Source: Chryseobacterium sp. JJR-5R | GTDB lineage: Bacteria > Bacteroidota > Bacteroidia > Flavobacteriales > Weeksellaceae | NCBI RefSeq assembly: GCF_034047335.1 | Contig: NZ_CP139137.1 | Span: 372,001 to 436,000, forward strand | DNA: 64,000 nt | Reading direction: 5' to 3' | Part shown: in pieces, positions 37,749-46,042 of the stretch | Layout of the letters: every line of letters begins with the position of its first letter | How positions within the stretch are numbered: the first letter of the stretch is position 1 | Translations under genes and position numbers: made by a program | The notes under the pieces: model-generated | Told to the model about the DNA's origin: nothing | Seen by the model: only the letters and a program-made list of their open reading frames with translations | Database searches by the model: none

Positions 37749-37988
37749 ATGAAAAAGTCATTATTCGTAGCTGCTATCGCTGCAATCTCTCTAGTTGCTT
37801 GTAAAAAAACTGAAGCTAACACTACTGAAGGAACTACTGATTCTTTAGAGAACAAAGCTGATTCACTTCAGAACAATATGGACTCTACAGCTAGCGTTCA
37901 AAAAGATTCTATCGATGCTAAAGTTGATGCTAAGAAAGATAGCGTTGAAGTTAAGACTGACTCTGCTAAAGCTGCAGTTAAAAAATAA
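37749..37988 (+). CDS. Small Lys/Asp/Ser-rich lipoprotein
   Basis: 79 residues: signal peptide with lipobox LVAC (Cys18) followed by K-K-T, then a low-complexity body of repeating D-S/K-D/V-K units (KADSLQNNMDS, KDSIDAKVDAKKDSVEVKTD). Probably helical and extended, reminiscent of small abundant lipoproteins that connect or space the envelope. A TACCTTTG -7 box lies at 37672-37679. It has its own strong terminator, so it may be highly expressed. The function is unknown. Confidence 0.82.
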   Translation: MKKSLFVAAIAAISLVACKKTEANTTEGTTDSLENKADSLQNNMDSTASVQKDSIDAKVDAKKDSVEVKTDSAKAAVKK

Positions 37989-38017
37989 TTTATTTTTAGC
38001 CGCTAAAAATAAAGAAC

Positions 38018-38044
38018 CGCATCAATAAATGATGCGTTTTTTTT
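38018..38044 (+). terminator. Terminator of the small lipoprotein gene
   Basis: CGCATCA (38018-38024) with TGATGCG (38030-38036), 5-nt loop, then eight T. Confidence 0.9.
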
Positions 38045-38119
38045 ATGCCTGTTTATAAGATCTGCCGGCCTGTCCAGTCCGGTAAATGAATATTTAATTC
38101 TATGGATAGGTTATCCTGT

Positions 38120-39337
38120 TCAGCTCAGATTGTTTGGGCTGATAAAGATTTTAAAGAGGTCTTTCCTGTTTTTAATCTGCAGTATTTCAAAGATATTGGT
38201 AAAGTGATATTTTATTGTGGCTTCACTTACACATAATTTTTCTGCAATTTCCCTATTGGTAAGACCTTGCAATGCCAGGCCAACAATATCTTTTTGTTTT
38301 TTATTCAGAGATCTGAGCCTTGATTCAATCTCCTTGTGCGGGGAATCCGTGTTATATACCGTATGTTCCGAGCTGATCCTGATCTTTGAAATCAGGTCCT
38401 CATATTGCCGGGCTTTTTTCCGGGCTTTTCTTCTCAGGATTATGAAAAGAATACAACTGCACAAGACCATAATAATACTGAAAAACAGGTATATCTTTTT
38501 TTCCATTATTTGTTCTGTGTTTTCTTTGTACATATAATCCTGGTTTGAAGCATGCATCATAGACAATCTCTGTTCCTGTCTATCAATCAGCTTAAGAGAA
38601 TCGAGAAGCTTGGTATAGTAGAAAAATCGGTCCTTGTTATTGCTTTCCCTATACACCTTGGAAAGTTCTTCAGTAGCATAAATTTTATATTTGAGAATTT
38701 TACATTTTTGAGAAAGGTATATGCATTTTTCATAGATTTCTTGTGCTTTGTCCGTACTTTTCATAGCGGCATACAGCTGTATCTGCTTTACCATTACTGC
38801 CGGCTGGTTACAGGAAGAATATCTTTTCAGAATATCAAGGCTTTCATTAAAGCATTCTTCAGCATACCGGTAATTTTTGGCAAGAAATTTAATATAACCG
38901 TCCTGCATGATCATGTATGCTCTACTCTCATTGCTGAGATACTTGTATCCTCCGTTTCTAAGGCGGATAATTATTTTTTCTGATGCAGCATAATCATTAT
39001 TATCGAATGTAGAAAAAGCCAGTTCAGCATCCAATGCGGTTTTTAAAGAATCATGAACGGTATTGACATCAGCAAAATGTCGGGCATTTTTCAGGTAATA
39101 GATCGCTGAAGAATAGTCATTGATACTCCTGAATGTATTTGCAAGCAGCAGATTGAGCTTTACTGATTCTTCATCTGAAATATCACCGGCCAGCATCATT
39201 GTAATTTTCTCATGGGATTCCTTTTGCCTGCCTAAACGGTTTAGCCTGATTACCTCTTTTTCTAAAGATAATATATCATGATTCTGAGCATTGCATAACA
39301 GCATTAGTAGAAGTAATAAAAATGTATATCGATACAT
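38120..39337 (-). CDS. Membrane-tethered LuxR-type regulator with periplasmic TPR-like domain
   Basis: 405 residues from the ATG at 39337; an upstream TTG at 39355 falls inside the promoter -7 box (39353-39360) and is rejected. Layout: signal peptide (MYRYTFLLLLLMLLCNAQ), helical TPR-like repeats (about 25-270), one TM helix (about 280-302), then a basic cytoplasmic linker and a C-terminal LuxR/GerE helix-turn-helix (about 345-398; LQGLTNREIAEKLCVSEATIKYHFTNIF). It therefore couples a periplasmic sensor to DNA binding without a phosphorelay, a design frequent in Bacteroidota. It faces the divergent surface-protein gene at 39741 across 400 nt and may control it, but that is inference. Confidence 0.88.
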   Translation of the reverse strand: MYRYTFLLLLLMLLCNAQNHDILSLEKEVIRLNRLGRQKESHEKITMMLAGDISDEESVKLNLLLANTFRSINDYSSAIYYLKNARHFADVNTVHDSLKTALDAELAFSTFDNNDYAASEKIIIRLRNGGYKYLSNESRAYMIMQDGYIKFLAKNYRYAEECFNESLDILKRYSSCNQPAVMVKQIQLYAAMKSTDKAQEIYEKCIYLSQKCKILKYKIYATEELSKVYRESNNKDRFFYYTKLLDSLKLIDRQEQRLSMMHASNQDYMYKENTEQIMEKKIYLFFSIIMVLCSCILFIILRRKARKKARQYEDLISKIRISSEHTVYNTDSPHKEIESRLRSLNKKQKDIVGLALQGLTNREIAEKLCVSEATIKYHFTNIFEILQIKNRKDLFKIFISPNNLS

Positions 39338-39352
39338 ATTGAGGATAATTTG

Positions 39353-39360
39353 CAAAAGTA
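39353..39360 (-). promoter_or_regulatory. -7 promoter box of the LuxR gene
   Basis: TACTTTTG on the minus strand, matching TAnnTTTG; it predicts a leader of about 10 nt before the ATG at 39337. Confidence 0.5.
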
Positions 39361-39740
39361 ATAATATATTATAATATTTATGTTAAAAAATATTAAATCA
39401 TTATTGATTATTTCGATATAGCTAATTTATTTAACTTTATTTCATTTGAAGGTGATTTTATGCAGGAGTGTATAAATCACTGTACTGGCAATACTGCTAA
39501 ATCTGAACCTAAAATTCAAAATTAAAATAAGTCTAATTTAACGGTTATAATAATATGTATTTAGTATGCTGTTAATCAATGATATATGGTGTATCTATAC
39601 TGTAGTCTAGTTTAGGGTTTACAAAGATTTTAGACTTTAGAATAATGCATCATCGCATTCAATATGCCAGTTTTGCAGTCATAAATGTAAAGACAATGAA
39701 TTCACAGGTAGGTATATGAATTTTCATTGCTTTAATAAAA
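39361..39740. other. Intergenic region between the LuxR gene and the surface-protein gene
   Basis: About 380 nt of AT-rich sequence between divergent genes, likely holding control sites for both. No clear consensus promoter for the plus-strand gene is seen. Confidence 0.4.
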
Positions 39741-41933
39741 ATGAATATTATGAAAAAAGGTTTAGGGTCTGTTTTTTTATTGGCAGGCGTATTTTATGGG
39801 TCCGCACAGGTTGGCATCAATAATTCTGCCCCTGCGGCTACATTGGATGTTACCGCTAAAACTTCTGACGGAAGCCGTGCGGAAGGTATGATCCCTCCGA
39901 GGATTCCAGGGGATGCCCTAAGGGCGGCCAATATCAATAATATATACGGATCAGCTCAGAACGGAGCTATTGTATATGTGACTGCCGGCGCAAGTGCTGC
40001 TAATCAAATCGGGCAGACAGCCAATATGTCTTCATCCGGTTATTATTATTTTGATTCCACAGCAAATGTATGGCAGAAGATAGGCGGCGGCTCAGGCGGC
40101 GGAACATCCTATTCATCTGGAGAAGGGATTTCAATCGCGGGGAATGTTATTTCAGCCAATGCCGCTACAGCAGGTGCTAATGGGATTATGAGGCTTGCAG
40201 GCGATCTTACGGGAAGCGCAGCAGCCCCTGTGATAGGTACAGGGAAAATCAACAGCAGTAAAATTGAAGATTTGTCCATTCAGGCTGGTGATCTCGCAGA
40301 CAATTCAGTGACCGCGTCAAAAATCCAGGGAAGTACGACTAATGGTCAGGTTTTGACCACTAATGCATCCGGAGTAACAGGTTGGGCGACCCCTTCTACC
40401 GGAATTACATCTGAAGTGGATGGCATTATTGGAAATGAAGTGACTAATGCTACGGCAAACGGAGGTTTGCTGCGTATAGGCGCAGGTACAGCAGCCAGTC
40501 CTTATACTTTAGGTCTGACCACCGGCAGCACTGCAGGCCAGGTAATGAAATGGAACGGTAGCTCCTGGGCTCCCGGGACAGACAATGATACCACTTTGTC
40601 ATATACAGGTTCAACCTCAGTTACCCTGAGCGGAAACTCTTTTGAAAGAGCAGCTTTGACAGGGGATGTGACGGCTTCCGCTAATACCAATGCGACCACT
40701 ATTGCCACAAGTGCTGTAACCTCAGCGAAAATATTAGACGGAACCATTGCAACCGCAGATCTTGCCAACAATGCCGTAAGTATTGCCAAACTTCCTTCCG
40801 GAGCAAGCAGTACCACATTTTTGAGAGGTGACGGAAGCTGGGCTTCGGCAGGCGATAACTTTGGGAACCATGTGGCGACTGCTGATATTGAAATGGATGG
40901 AAAAAACATTTATTTTAAAGGAAATACCGGAACAATAGATACCAATCATGGGGTAGGCTATAATACCACTGCTGATGGTCCCAGAATGTTTGGGAACAAT
41001 GGAGGTTATTTAGGAACCGTAAATGGAATAAATGCCATCAGATGGTACGGTACCGGAAATGTTGACATCAGCGGGCAGATCAAAATTGCAGGCGGAAGCC
41101 CGGGGAGCGGGAAGGTATTAACATCAGATGCCAGCGGTACGGCATCGTGGCAGACGCTTTCTTCTACAGGAGATAATTTAGGGAACCATGTTGCCACTAC
41201 AGATATTAAGCTGGATGGTAAAAATATATACTTCAAAGGCAATGCAACAAATTCAGATGCCAATCACGGGGTAGGATATAATGCTACTGCAGACGGACCC
41301 AGGCTGTTCGGAAATGGAGGCGGTTATTTGGGAACCTCAACCAATACCAATGCATTGCGATGGTACAGCAACGGGAATATTGACATCAGCGGACAGATTA
41401 AAATATCCGGCGGAAATCCTGGAAATGGTAAAATTTTAACTTCCGATGCCAATGGTACGGCAAGCTGGATAACGAGTAACAGTGCTACCAAAACAACGGC
41501 GGTGGGAAGCCTTCCGGGTACGGGACCGGATATTTCTGACGTAAACTGGAAACGGATCAATAGCGCAGCAATCACCCTGGGACCCGGCAAATGGCTTGTG
41601 CATATAGGATCCACGGCAAAGGGAGGGAACAATGTAGTTACCGTGGACGGACAGAACAGATATATTGCCGCGTTATCTACAAGTGATACCTCATTTAATC
41701 AGGTGTTTTCTTCAGGAGGAACAGGATATTGGGTCGCAGGTGACCAGGGAAGAGGATCAGCAAGAGCCGTAATAACGGGAACCATCGCAGTTGAAAATAC
41801 CAATTCAGGAAATGTAACCTATTATTTATGGGGGAAATTGGAAAGATGGGGAACCGATACAGGACTGAACTGGGTAAATGCTTTCGGATCAGACTATCTG
41901 GAAAGATGGTTCTATGCAACCCCGGTTAACTAA
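39741..41933 (+). CDS. Exported Gly/Ser/Thr/Asn-rich repeat protein, surface or fibre-like
   Basis: 730 residues with a signal peptide (MKKGLGSVFLLAGVFYGSAQ, from the second Met at 39750). It is rich in G, S, T, N and A, with no cysteine in the repeats. The N-terminus after cleavage (VGINNSAPAATLDVTAKTSD) is a common start of Bacteroidota surface and tail-fibre-like proteins. Residues about 371-470 and 477-576 are two diverged copies of one roughly 100-residue unit (GDNxGNHVATxDIxxDGKNI, GVGYNxTADGPRxFGN, GKxLTSDAxGTASW), flanked by similar short LTTNASG/GDGSW-type motifs. The C-terminal 130 residues look like a separate globular domain. There is no T9SS sorting domain. It may be an adhesin or fibre; unproven. 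Confidence 0.75.
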   Translation: MNIMKKGLGSVFLLAGVFYGSAQVGINNSAPAATLDVTAKTSDGSRAEGMIPPRIPGDALRAANINNIYGSAQNGAIVYVTAGASAANQIGQTANMSSSGYYYFDSTANVWQKIGGGSGGGTSYSSGEGISIAGNVISANAATAGANGIMRLAGDLTGSAAAPVIGTGKINSSKIEDLSIQAGDLADNSVTASKIQGSTTNGQVLTTNASGVTGWATPSTGITSEVDGIIGNEVTNATANGGLLRIGAGTAASPYTLGLTTGSTAGQVMKWNGSSWAPGTDNDTTLSYTGSTSVTLSGNSFERAALTGDVTASANTNATTIATSAVTSAKILDGTIATADLANNAVSIAKLPSGASSTTFLRGDGSWASAGDNFGNHVATADIEMDGKNIYFKGNTGTIDTNHGVGYNTTADGPRMFGNNGGYLGTVNGINAIRWYGTGNVDISGQIKIAGGSPGSGKVLTSDASGTASWQTLSSTGDNLGNHVATTDIKLDGKNIYFKGNATNSDANHGVGYNATADGPRLFGNGGGYLGTSTNTNALRWYSNGNIDISGQIKISGGNPGNGKILTSDANGTASWITSNSATKTTAVGSLPGTGPDISDVNWKRINSAAITLGPGKWLVHIGSTAKGGNNVVTVDGQNRYIAALSTSDTSFNQVFSSGGTGYWVAGDQGRGSARAVITGTIAVENTNSGNVTYYLWGKLERWGTDTGLNWVNAFGSDYLERWFYATPVN
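40851..41468 (+). repeat. Two diverged 300-bp repeat units inside the surface-protein gene
   Basis: Unit 1 spans 40851-41150 and unit 2 spans 41169-41468, with a period of 318 bp (106 codons). Both encode GDN-[FL]-GNHVAT through GTASW. Confidence 0.8.
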
Positions 41934-41985
41934 ACTTCTGATTAAATCAGCAATAATTTAAACACAATGTACATGATATATACCT

Positions 41986-42447
41986 ATGGACTTTAAAAAC
42001 ATTCACATAGGCAAAGTAATTGAAGAAAAAGTTGCAGAGCGCGGGATTGACGTATCCCGGATCTGCAGCTTTCTCAAAACAGATGAACGGGAAGTGGAAG
42101 CAATGTTTCAGGCACATTCAATCAACACTTACCTTCTGCTCCGATGGAGCAAGCTGCTGGAGTATGATTTTTTCAGGCTCTATACTCAACATCTTATTCT
42201 GTATTCGCCTCAATCCGGTATTCAGCGCAGTCCGGAAAGTAAAATGGCGACGGGACTTCCCGTTTTCAGAAAGAATATTTACACCCGTGAGATCATAGAA
42301 TTTATATTGCATCTTATGTATTCAGGAGCTAAAACAAAACAGGAAATTATAGAGCAGTATAAAATTCCTAAGACTACATTATACAAATGGATCAGTAAAA
42401 ATGAAAAAGACAGCCTACAACCGGCAGAAGCGCGTAGACCTTCGTAA
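41986..42447 (+). CDS. Small helix-turn-helix protein, first of an overlapping pair
   Basis: 153 residues. The N-terminal part (about 1-70; VIEEKVAERGIDVSRICSFL, EVEAMF, LLLRWSKLLEYDFFRLYTQH) resembles an XRE-like helical module seen in small Chryseobacterium proteins; the C-terminal part (about 100-140; EIIEFILHLMYSGAKTKQEI, IPKTTLYKWISKNE) is a second helix-turn-helix of transposase-OrfA type. There is no catalytic transposase domain. It ends overlapping the next gene by 47 nt in another frame. Likely a DNA-binding regulator or a domesticated transposase fragment; the function is unknown. Confidence 0.7.
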   Translation: MDFKNIHIGKVIEEKVAERGIDVSRICSFLKTDEREVEAMFQAHSINTYLLLRWSKLLEYDFFRLYTQHLILYSPQSGIQRSPESKMATGLPVFRKNIYTREIIEFILHLMYSGAKTKQEIIEQYKIPKTTLYKWISKNEKDSLQPAEARRPS

Positions 42448-42787
42448 AGAAAGTCAGTTGCCGGATTATAAAAGAATTTATCAGGATATGATTTTTATGC
42501 AGTATCCCGATAAATCTGAGTTATGCAGTTTTATCCTGAATAAGGAGAAACTGAATCCGCTGGATATTATCAGGCTCAATAATCTCATCACAGGCATTCC
42601 CGGTAACGAAAAGTCATCAGAAAACCAAAAGTTAAAATCTTATGACGAAGAGACTATTTTCAAAATGCTTATGTTTCAGAAAGAACATAACCTGAGCAAC
42701 CTAAGGCTTGCTGAGCATTTCAGGGTAAGCCGTAATTCTATAGCGAAATGGAAAAAATATTTTTTACCAACAGCTGATCATGAGTAA
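42401..42787 (+). CDS. Small helix-turn-helix protein, second of the pair
   Basis: 128 residues, starting inside the previous gene (47-nt overlap, different frame). The N-terminal part is basic (MKKTAYNRQKRVDLRKESQL), the middle has YQDMIFMQYPDKSELCSFIL and LDIIRLNNLITGI, and the C-terminus is a helix-turn-helix of the transposase/Psq type (ETIFKMLMFQKEHNLSNLRL, HFRVSRNSIAKWKKYFL). As in the first gene, no nuclease domain is present. The overlap implies co-translation and perhaps a hetero-oligomer. Two hairpins follow (42864-42886, 42893-42920). Confidence 0.68.
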   Translation: MKKTAYNRQKRVDLRKESQLPDYKRIYQDMIFMQYPDKSELCSFILNKEKLNPLDIIRLNNLITGIPGNEKSSENQKLKSYDEETIFKMLMFQKEHNLSNLRLAEHFRVSRNSIAKWKKYFLPTADHE

Positions 42788-42863
42788 CAGAACTGTTGTA
42801 ACGATAAGTTCCGTTTACTTATGAAGCCAACCTTTATTTCACTGAATTTATATTGATTATGAA

Positions 42864-42920
42864 AGCTGCATAACCCTCATGCAGCTATCCAGAATGGCCG
42901 GGATTGTTCCCGGCCATTTT
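42864..42920. terminator. Tandem hairpins at the end of the helix-turn-helix pair
   Basis: First stem AGCTGCAT (42864-42871) with ATGCAGCT (42879-42886); second stem AATGGCCGGGA with TTCCCGGCCATT (42893-42917) plus TTT. The second is the likely terminator, on the plus strand and possibly both. Confidence 0.75.
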
Positions 42921-42987
42921 GTATGAATTGAATATGCTGAAGCACATGCATCTTTATACAGGCTTTGTTTTTCCAATTGAAACAGGA

Positions 42988-43761
42988 TTATATTTTATTT
43001 TTTTTCTGCCTCAGTGCCTCATAACAGGTAATAGCCACTGCATTGCTCAGATTCAGGGAATCAATGCTTCCTGCCATAGGAATAAGGGTGTTTCTGCCTT
43101 TCCCTATCCAGAATTCACTCAGTCCTGAATGTTCCGTTCCGAATAAAACCGCGGATCTTTGGTTAAAATCCCTTTTGGAGACATCTTCTGCCGTTTCATC
43201 CATTATCGTTGTATAAATATTGAAGCTGTTGCTCTGAAGGTACTCAAACGTCTGCTGATTATCGGACTGAAAGACCTGCATGCCGAACAGGCAACCTACA
43301 CTGGACCTGATCACATTCGGATTGTAAAAGTCTGTTTTTCCGTCTGAAACAATAAGCGCATCAATTCCGAATGCCTCACAGCTTCTCAAAATAGCACCCA
43401 GGTTTCCGGGTTTTTCTACGCCTTCAACCACAATTACCGTAGCATCTTCTCCGGGAGTAAATGAAGAAAGATCGGCTTCCTTTGCTTTATAAATTCCGAT
43501 AATGCCTTCCGAACTTCCCCTGTAAGCCGTTTTTTCATATACTTTGTCGCTTATAAGGTGAACTTTTCCTTCCGGCAGGTTTTCCTGATAGATCTTTTCG
43601 CAGATGAAAAATTCCACAGCCTCAAAACCAAATTTCTGTGCCCGTTCATTTTCCTGCCGTCCTTCTGCTGCAAAAACACCTGATTTTTTACGGAACCTGT
43701 TGTCGGTAAGGAGCCGGGTAAGGTATTTTATTTTTTCGTTCTGAAAGCTTTCTATTAACAT
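42988..43761 (-). CDS. TrmH/SpoU family RNA methyltransferase
   Basis: SAM-dependent 2'-O-ribose methyltransferase of the SPOUT superfamily. 257 residues: an N-terminal substrate-binding part (ESFQNEKIKYLTRLL, then FAAEGRQENERAQK) and the knotted C-terminal domain with motif 1 (VVEGVEKPGNLGAILRSCEA), motif 2 (FGTEHSGLSEFW) and motif 3 (LIPMAGSIDSLNLSNAVAIT). The substrate (rRNA or tRNA) cannot be decided. A TAATTTTG -7 box (43766-43773) ends only 4 nt before the ATG, which would give a leaderless mRNA. Convergent with the helix-turn-helix pair. Confidence 0.92.
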   Translation of the reverse strand: MLIESFQNEKIKYLTRLLTDNRFRKKSGVFAAEGRQENERAQKFGFEAVEFFICEKIYQENLPEGKVHLISDKVYEKTAYRGSSEGIIGIYKAKEADLSSFTPGEDATVIVVEGVEKPGNLGAILRSCEAFGIDALIVSDGKTDFYNPNVIRSSVGCLFGMQVFQSDNQQTFEYLQSNSFNIYTTIMDETAEDVSKRDFNQRSAVLFGTEHSGLSEFWIGKGRNTLIPMAGSIDSLNLSNAVAITCYEALRQKKNKI

Positions 43762-43815
43762 TCCGCAAAATTATGTAAAATTATTTTTAAGAGCATCTGA
43801 ATTGAATTTTAAGCA

Positions 43816-43843
43816 AAGAAAATCCCGGCTATCGGTCGGGATT
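43816..43843 (-). terminator. Terminator of rmuC
   Basis: Minus strand: AATCCCG (43837-43843) with CGGGATT (43821-43827), followed by TTTTC; 19 nt after the rmuC stop. Confidence 0.7.
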
Positions 43844-43861
43844 GTGTGGCTAAGCATATTT

Positions 43862-45370
43862 TTATTCATCGGTAAGATCAGCAGAGATCCGGGAATGCTC
43901 AATCAGGCTTTGCGGAAGTTCTTTTTTATTCTTTATGCCCAATGACTTCAGTTTCTGGGTCTGGGTAATAAGATTGTCATTTCCTGTTGAGAGCTGTTTG
44001 TACGCTTCATTATAAACGTTTTTGGCCTGATCCAGGTTTCGGCCTACTTTCTCCAGATTATCAACAAAACCTACGAATTTATCATACAGTTTTGCGCCTC
44101 TTTCCGCAATTTCCATGGAATTCCTGTTCTGGTATTCACGTTTCCATAGATCGGCAATCAATTTCAATGAGGTGATCAGGTTGCTTGGGTTGAGCAGCAG
44201 TATCCTTTTATCATATGCGAAATTCCAGAGATTCTGGTCTGCCTGCATTGCCGCAATATAGGCAGGCTCACTCGGGATAAACATCATGACAAAATCCAGG
44301 GATTTCCCGTAATCGTCATATGCTTTCTGGCTCAGCTGGCTGATGTGGTTTTTAACGGAAGATAAGTGCTGATTTAATTTTATCAAATAAACATCCTGAT
44401 CGGTTTCATCAACGAGTTCGGTAAAAGCAGTTAGTGAAACCTTGGAGTCAATGATCACATTCCTTTCATCCGGATATTTTATAACAGCATCAGGCCGCAT
44501 TTTTTTACCTGAAAATTCTGAGAAAAGGGCTTTGTTGTCTTCATCACGAAGCTCGTGTTCGAGAAAATATTCCCTTCCTTTTACCAGTCCGGATTTTTCC
44601 AGGATACTTTCCAGAATCATCTCGCCCCAGTTTCCCTGGGTTTTGCTTTCGCCTTTCAGGGCCCGGGTGAGTTTTTTGGCATCTTCCGAAATCTGCTGGT
44701 TCAGCTCCGCGAGCTCCCTTACTTTTTCAGCCAGTGAAAAACGTTCTTTATTTTCCTTTTCATAGGCTTCGTTTACCCGGTTTTTCAGGTCGGTGATCTT
44801 TTCCTGGAACGGGTCAAGGATATTTTTTAAGTTATTCTGATTCAGTGCGGTGAACTTTTCTGTTTTTTCTTCCAGGATTTTGTTGGCCAGGTTTTCAAAC
44901 TGCATCTTTGATTCTTCCTGGATCTTGCTGATTTCCGATTTTTGCGTCTCCAGGGATTTTTGCAGGCTTTGGTTAACAGCGGTAAGCTCAGCGTTTTTGG
45001 CAAACATATGCTGCTTTTCCGTCAACAGGCTTTCAATCTGTGCAGAAAGTCCGGAGTTAAGGTGCTTCTGTTCCAGAAACTGGGTGTTCAACGAAGCATA
45101 TTCCGCAGAGGTTTTGGCAAACTCGTTTTTAAGATCATTCAGAAGATCCGACTGTTGCAAACTAAGTTCTTTTTCTTTAGTAATATTTTGGGACAGTTCC
45201 TGAATTTTCTGACGGGAATTTTCCGTATCCGAACTGTTTCTGATGTACAGGTTGTTCAGCTCATCATAAACACTTCTTGAAACCGTTGATGATTTCAGCG
45301 CAAAATACAGAATAACCGCACCGAGAATTCCTCCTGTTATACATCCGATTATTAAATATGTCATCTCCAT
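43862..45370 (-). CDS. rmuC: RmuC-family DNA recombination protein
   Basis: Membrane-anchored nuclease-like protein that limits inverted-repeat recombination. 502 residues: one N-terminal TM helix (about 4-26, MTYLIIGCITGGILGAVILY), a long coiled coil (about 35-240), and the RmuC domain (about 250-450) with the family blocks ALKGESKTQGNWGEMILESI, MRPDAVIKYPDERNVIIDSK and FVMMFIPSEPAYIAAMQAD, then LLNPSNLITSLKLIADLWK. A TAATTTTG -7 box lies at 45375-45382. The start may be the Met at 45370 or the one two codons later; the TM helix follows either. Confidence 0.94.
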   Translation of the reverse strand: MEMTYLIIGCITGGILGAVILYFALKSSTVSRSVYDELNNLYIRNSSDTENSRQKIQELSQNITKEKELSLQQSDLLNDLKNEFAKTSAEYASLNTQFLEQKHLNSGLSAQIESLLTEKQHMFAKNAELTAVNQSLQKSLETQKSEISKIQEESKMQFENLANKILEEKTEKFTALNQNNLKNILDPFQEKITDLKNRVNEAYEKENKERFSLAEKVRELAELNQQISEDAKKLTRALKGESKTQGNWGEMILESILEKSGLVKGREYFLEHELRDEDNKALFSEFSGKKMRPDAVIKYPDERNVIIDSKVSLTAFTELVDETDQDVYLIKLNQHLSSVKNHISQLSQKAYDDYGKSLDFVMMFIPSEPAYIAAMQADQNLWNFAYDKRILLLNPSNLITSLKLIADLWKREYQNRNSMEIAERGAKLYDKFVGFVDNLEKVGRNLDQAKNVYNEAYKQLSTGNDNLITQTQKLKSLGIKNKKELPQSLIEHSRISADLTDE

Positions 45371-45382
45371 CTTTCAAAATTA

Positions 45383-45582
45383 CAAAAAGAATAATTGATT
45401 TGTTTTACGGGAAACCGTAGAATTTATTTTGCCGGAATTGCTGCCATTTTTTATGAGGCTTATGATCAATAATTCCCACAGGGTACGGGCTGTTGTTTTT
45501 TTCATAAGGAATTGATTTCAAAATGGATGGTGGGTTTCGGGTATTGTTTTTTTGATTTTAGTTAAATGTAATGAATCATCTG
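45383..45582. other. Intergenic stretch without a gene
   Basis: AT-rich sequence between the rmuC promoter and the terminator of the bacteriocin-like gene; nothing recognised. Confidence 0.5.
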
Positions 45583-45616
45583 TAAAAAAAAGTGAGCCTG
45601 AAAAGAAAGGCTCACT
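45583..45616 (-). terminator. Terminator of the bacteriocin-like peptide gene
   Basis: Minus strand: AGTGAGCCT (45608-45616) with AGGCTCACT (45591-45599), followed by eight T. Confidence 0.9.
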
Positions 45617-45645
45617 GATAAATATGGATTACAGATATGTTATTA

Positions 45646-45888
45646 TTACGGAGCCTGGACTGGCCCTGCAATTCCAACAGGAGGGCAGGATCCGGCGTTC
45701 ATAACACATTTTCCGCCCAGGCAGCTGTAATTGGTCATTGAAGAGGTTCCGTCCGGACACATAATTAAAGCTTCGCCGTAACGGCTGCATTCTATGTTCG
45801 AGTAGCATTCCAAAGCGGGATAAAGGTCTCCTCCTGTAATGTCTTTTAACGCCTGTCTTGAAAGTTTTGTTAAATTGATTTTTTTCAT
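45646..45888 (-). CDS. GG-leader bacteriocin-like Cys-rich peptide precursor
   Basis: 80 residues. The first 20 (MKKINLTKLSRQALKDITGG) are a double-glycine leader of the type common in Chryseobacterium bacteriocin-like precursors, normally cut after GG by a C39 peptidase of an ABC exporter. The predicted 60-residue core has six cysteines (28, 34, 44, 56, 61, 68), allowing three disulfides, and ends Pro-rich (CPPVGIAGPVQAP). It is transcribed alone with a strong terminator; no exporter, modification enzyme or immunity gene is nearby. It may be an orphan substrate of an exporter elsewhere. Antibacterial activity is not shown by the sequence. Confidence 0.8.
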   Translation of the reverse strand: MKKINLTKLSRQALKDITGGDLYPALECYSNIECSRYGEALIMCPDGTSSMTNYSCLGGKCVMNAGSCPPVGIAGPVQAP

Positions 45889-46042
45889 AGTATCTATTTT
45901 TGATGATTAATAATGTTTTGTTACATGCTCACATTTAATTTTGCGAGTTGCATAAATTGGTCATCTAAAAATACTAAAAATAAATCACTGCCGTGTTATA
46001 AATTTTAATGGGAGCATTTTGGCTTCCTGATTATTATTCTGG

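Noticed and set aside
41986..42787. Helix-turn-helix pair as a complete insertion sequence
   Set aside because: No catalytic transposase domain, no terminal inverted repeats and no target-site duplication were found.
42904..43128. 74-codon frame after the helix-turn-helix pair
   Set aside because: It is antisense to the methyltransferase gene and begins in the terminator hairpin.
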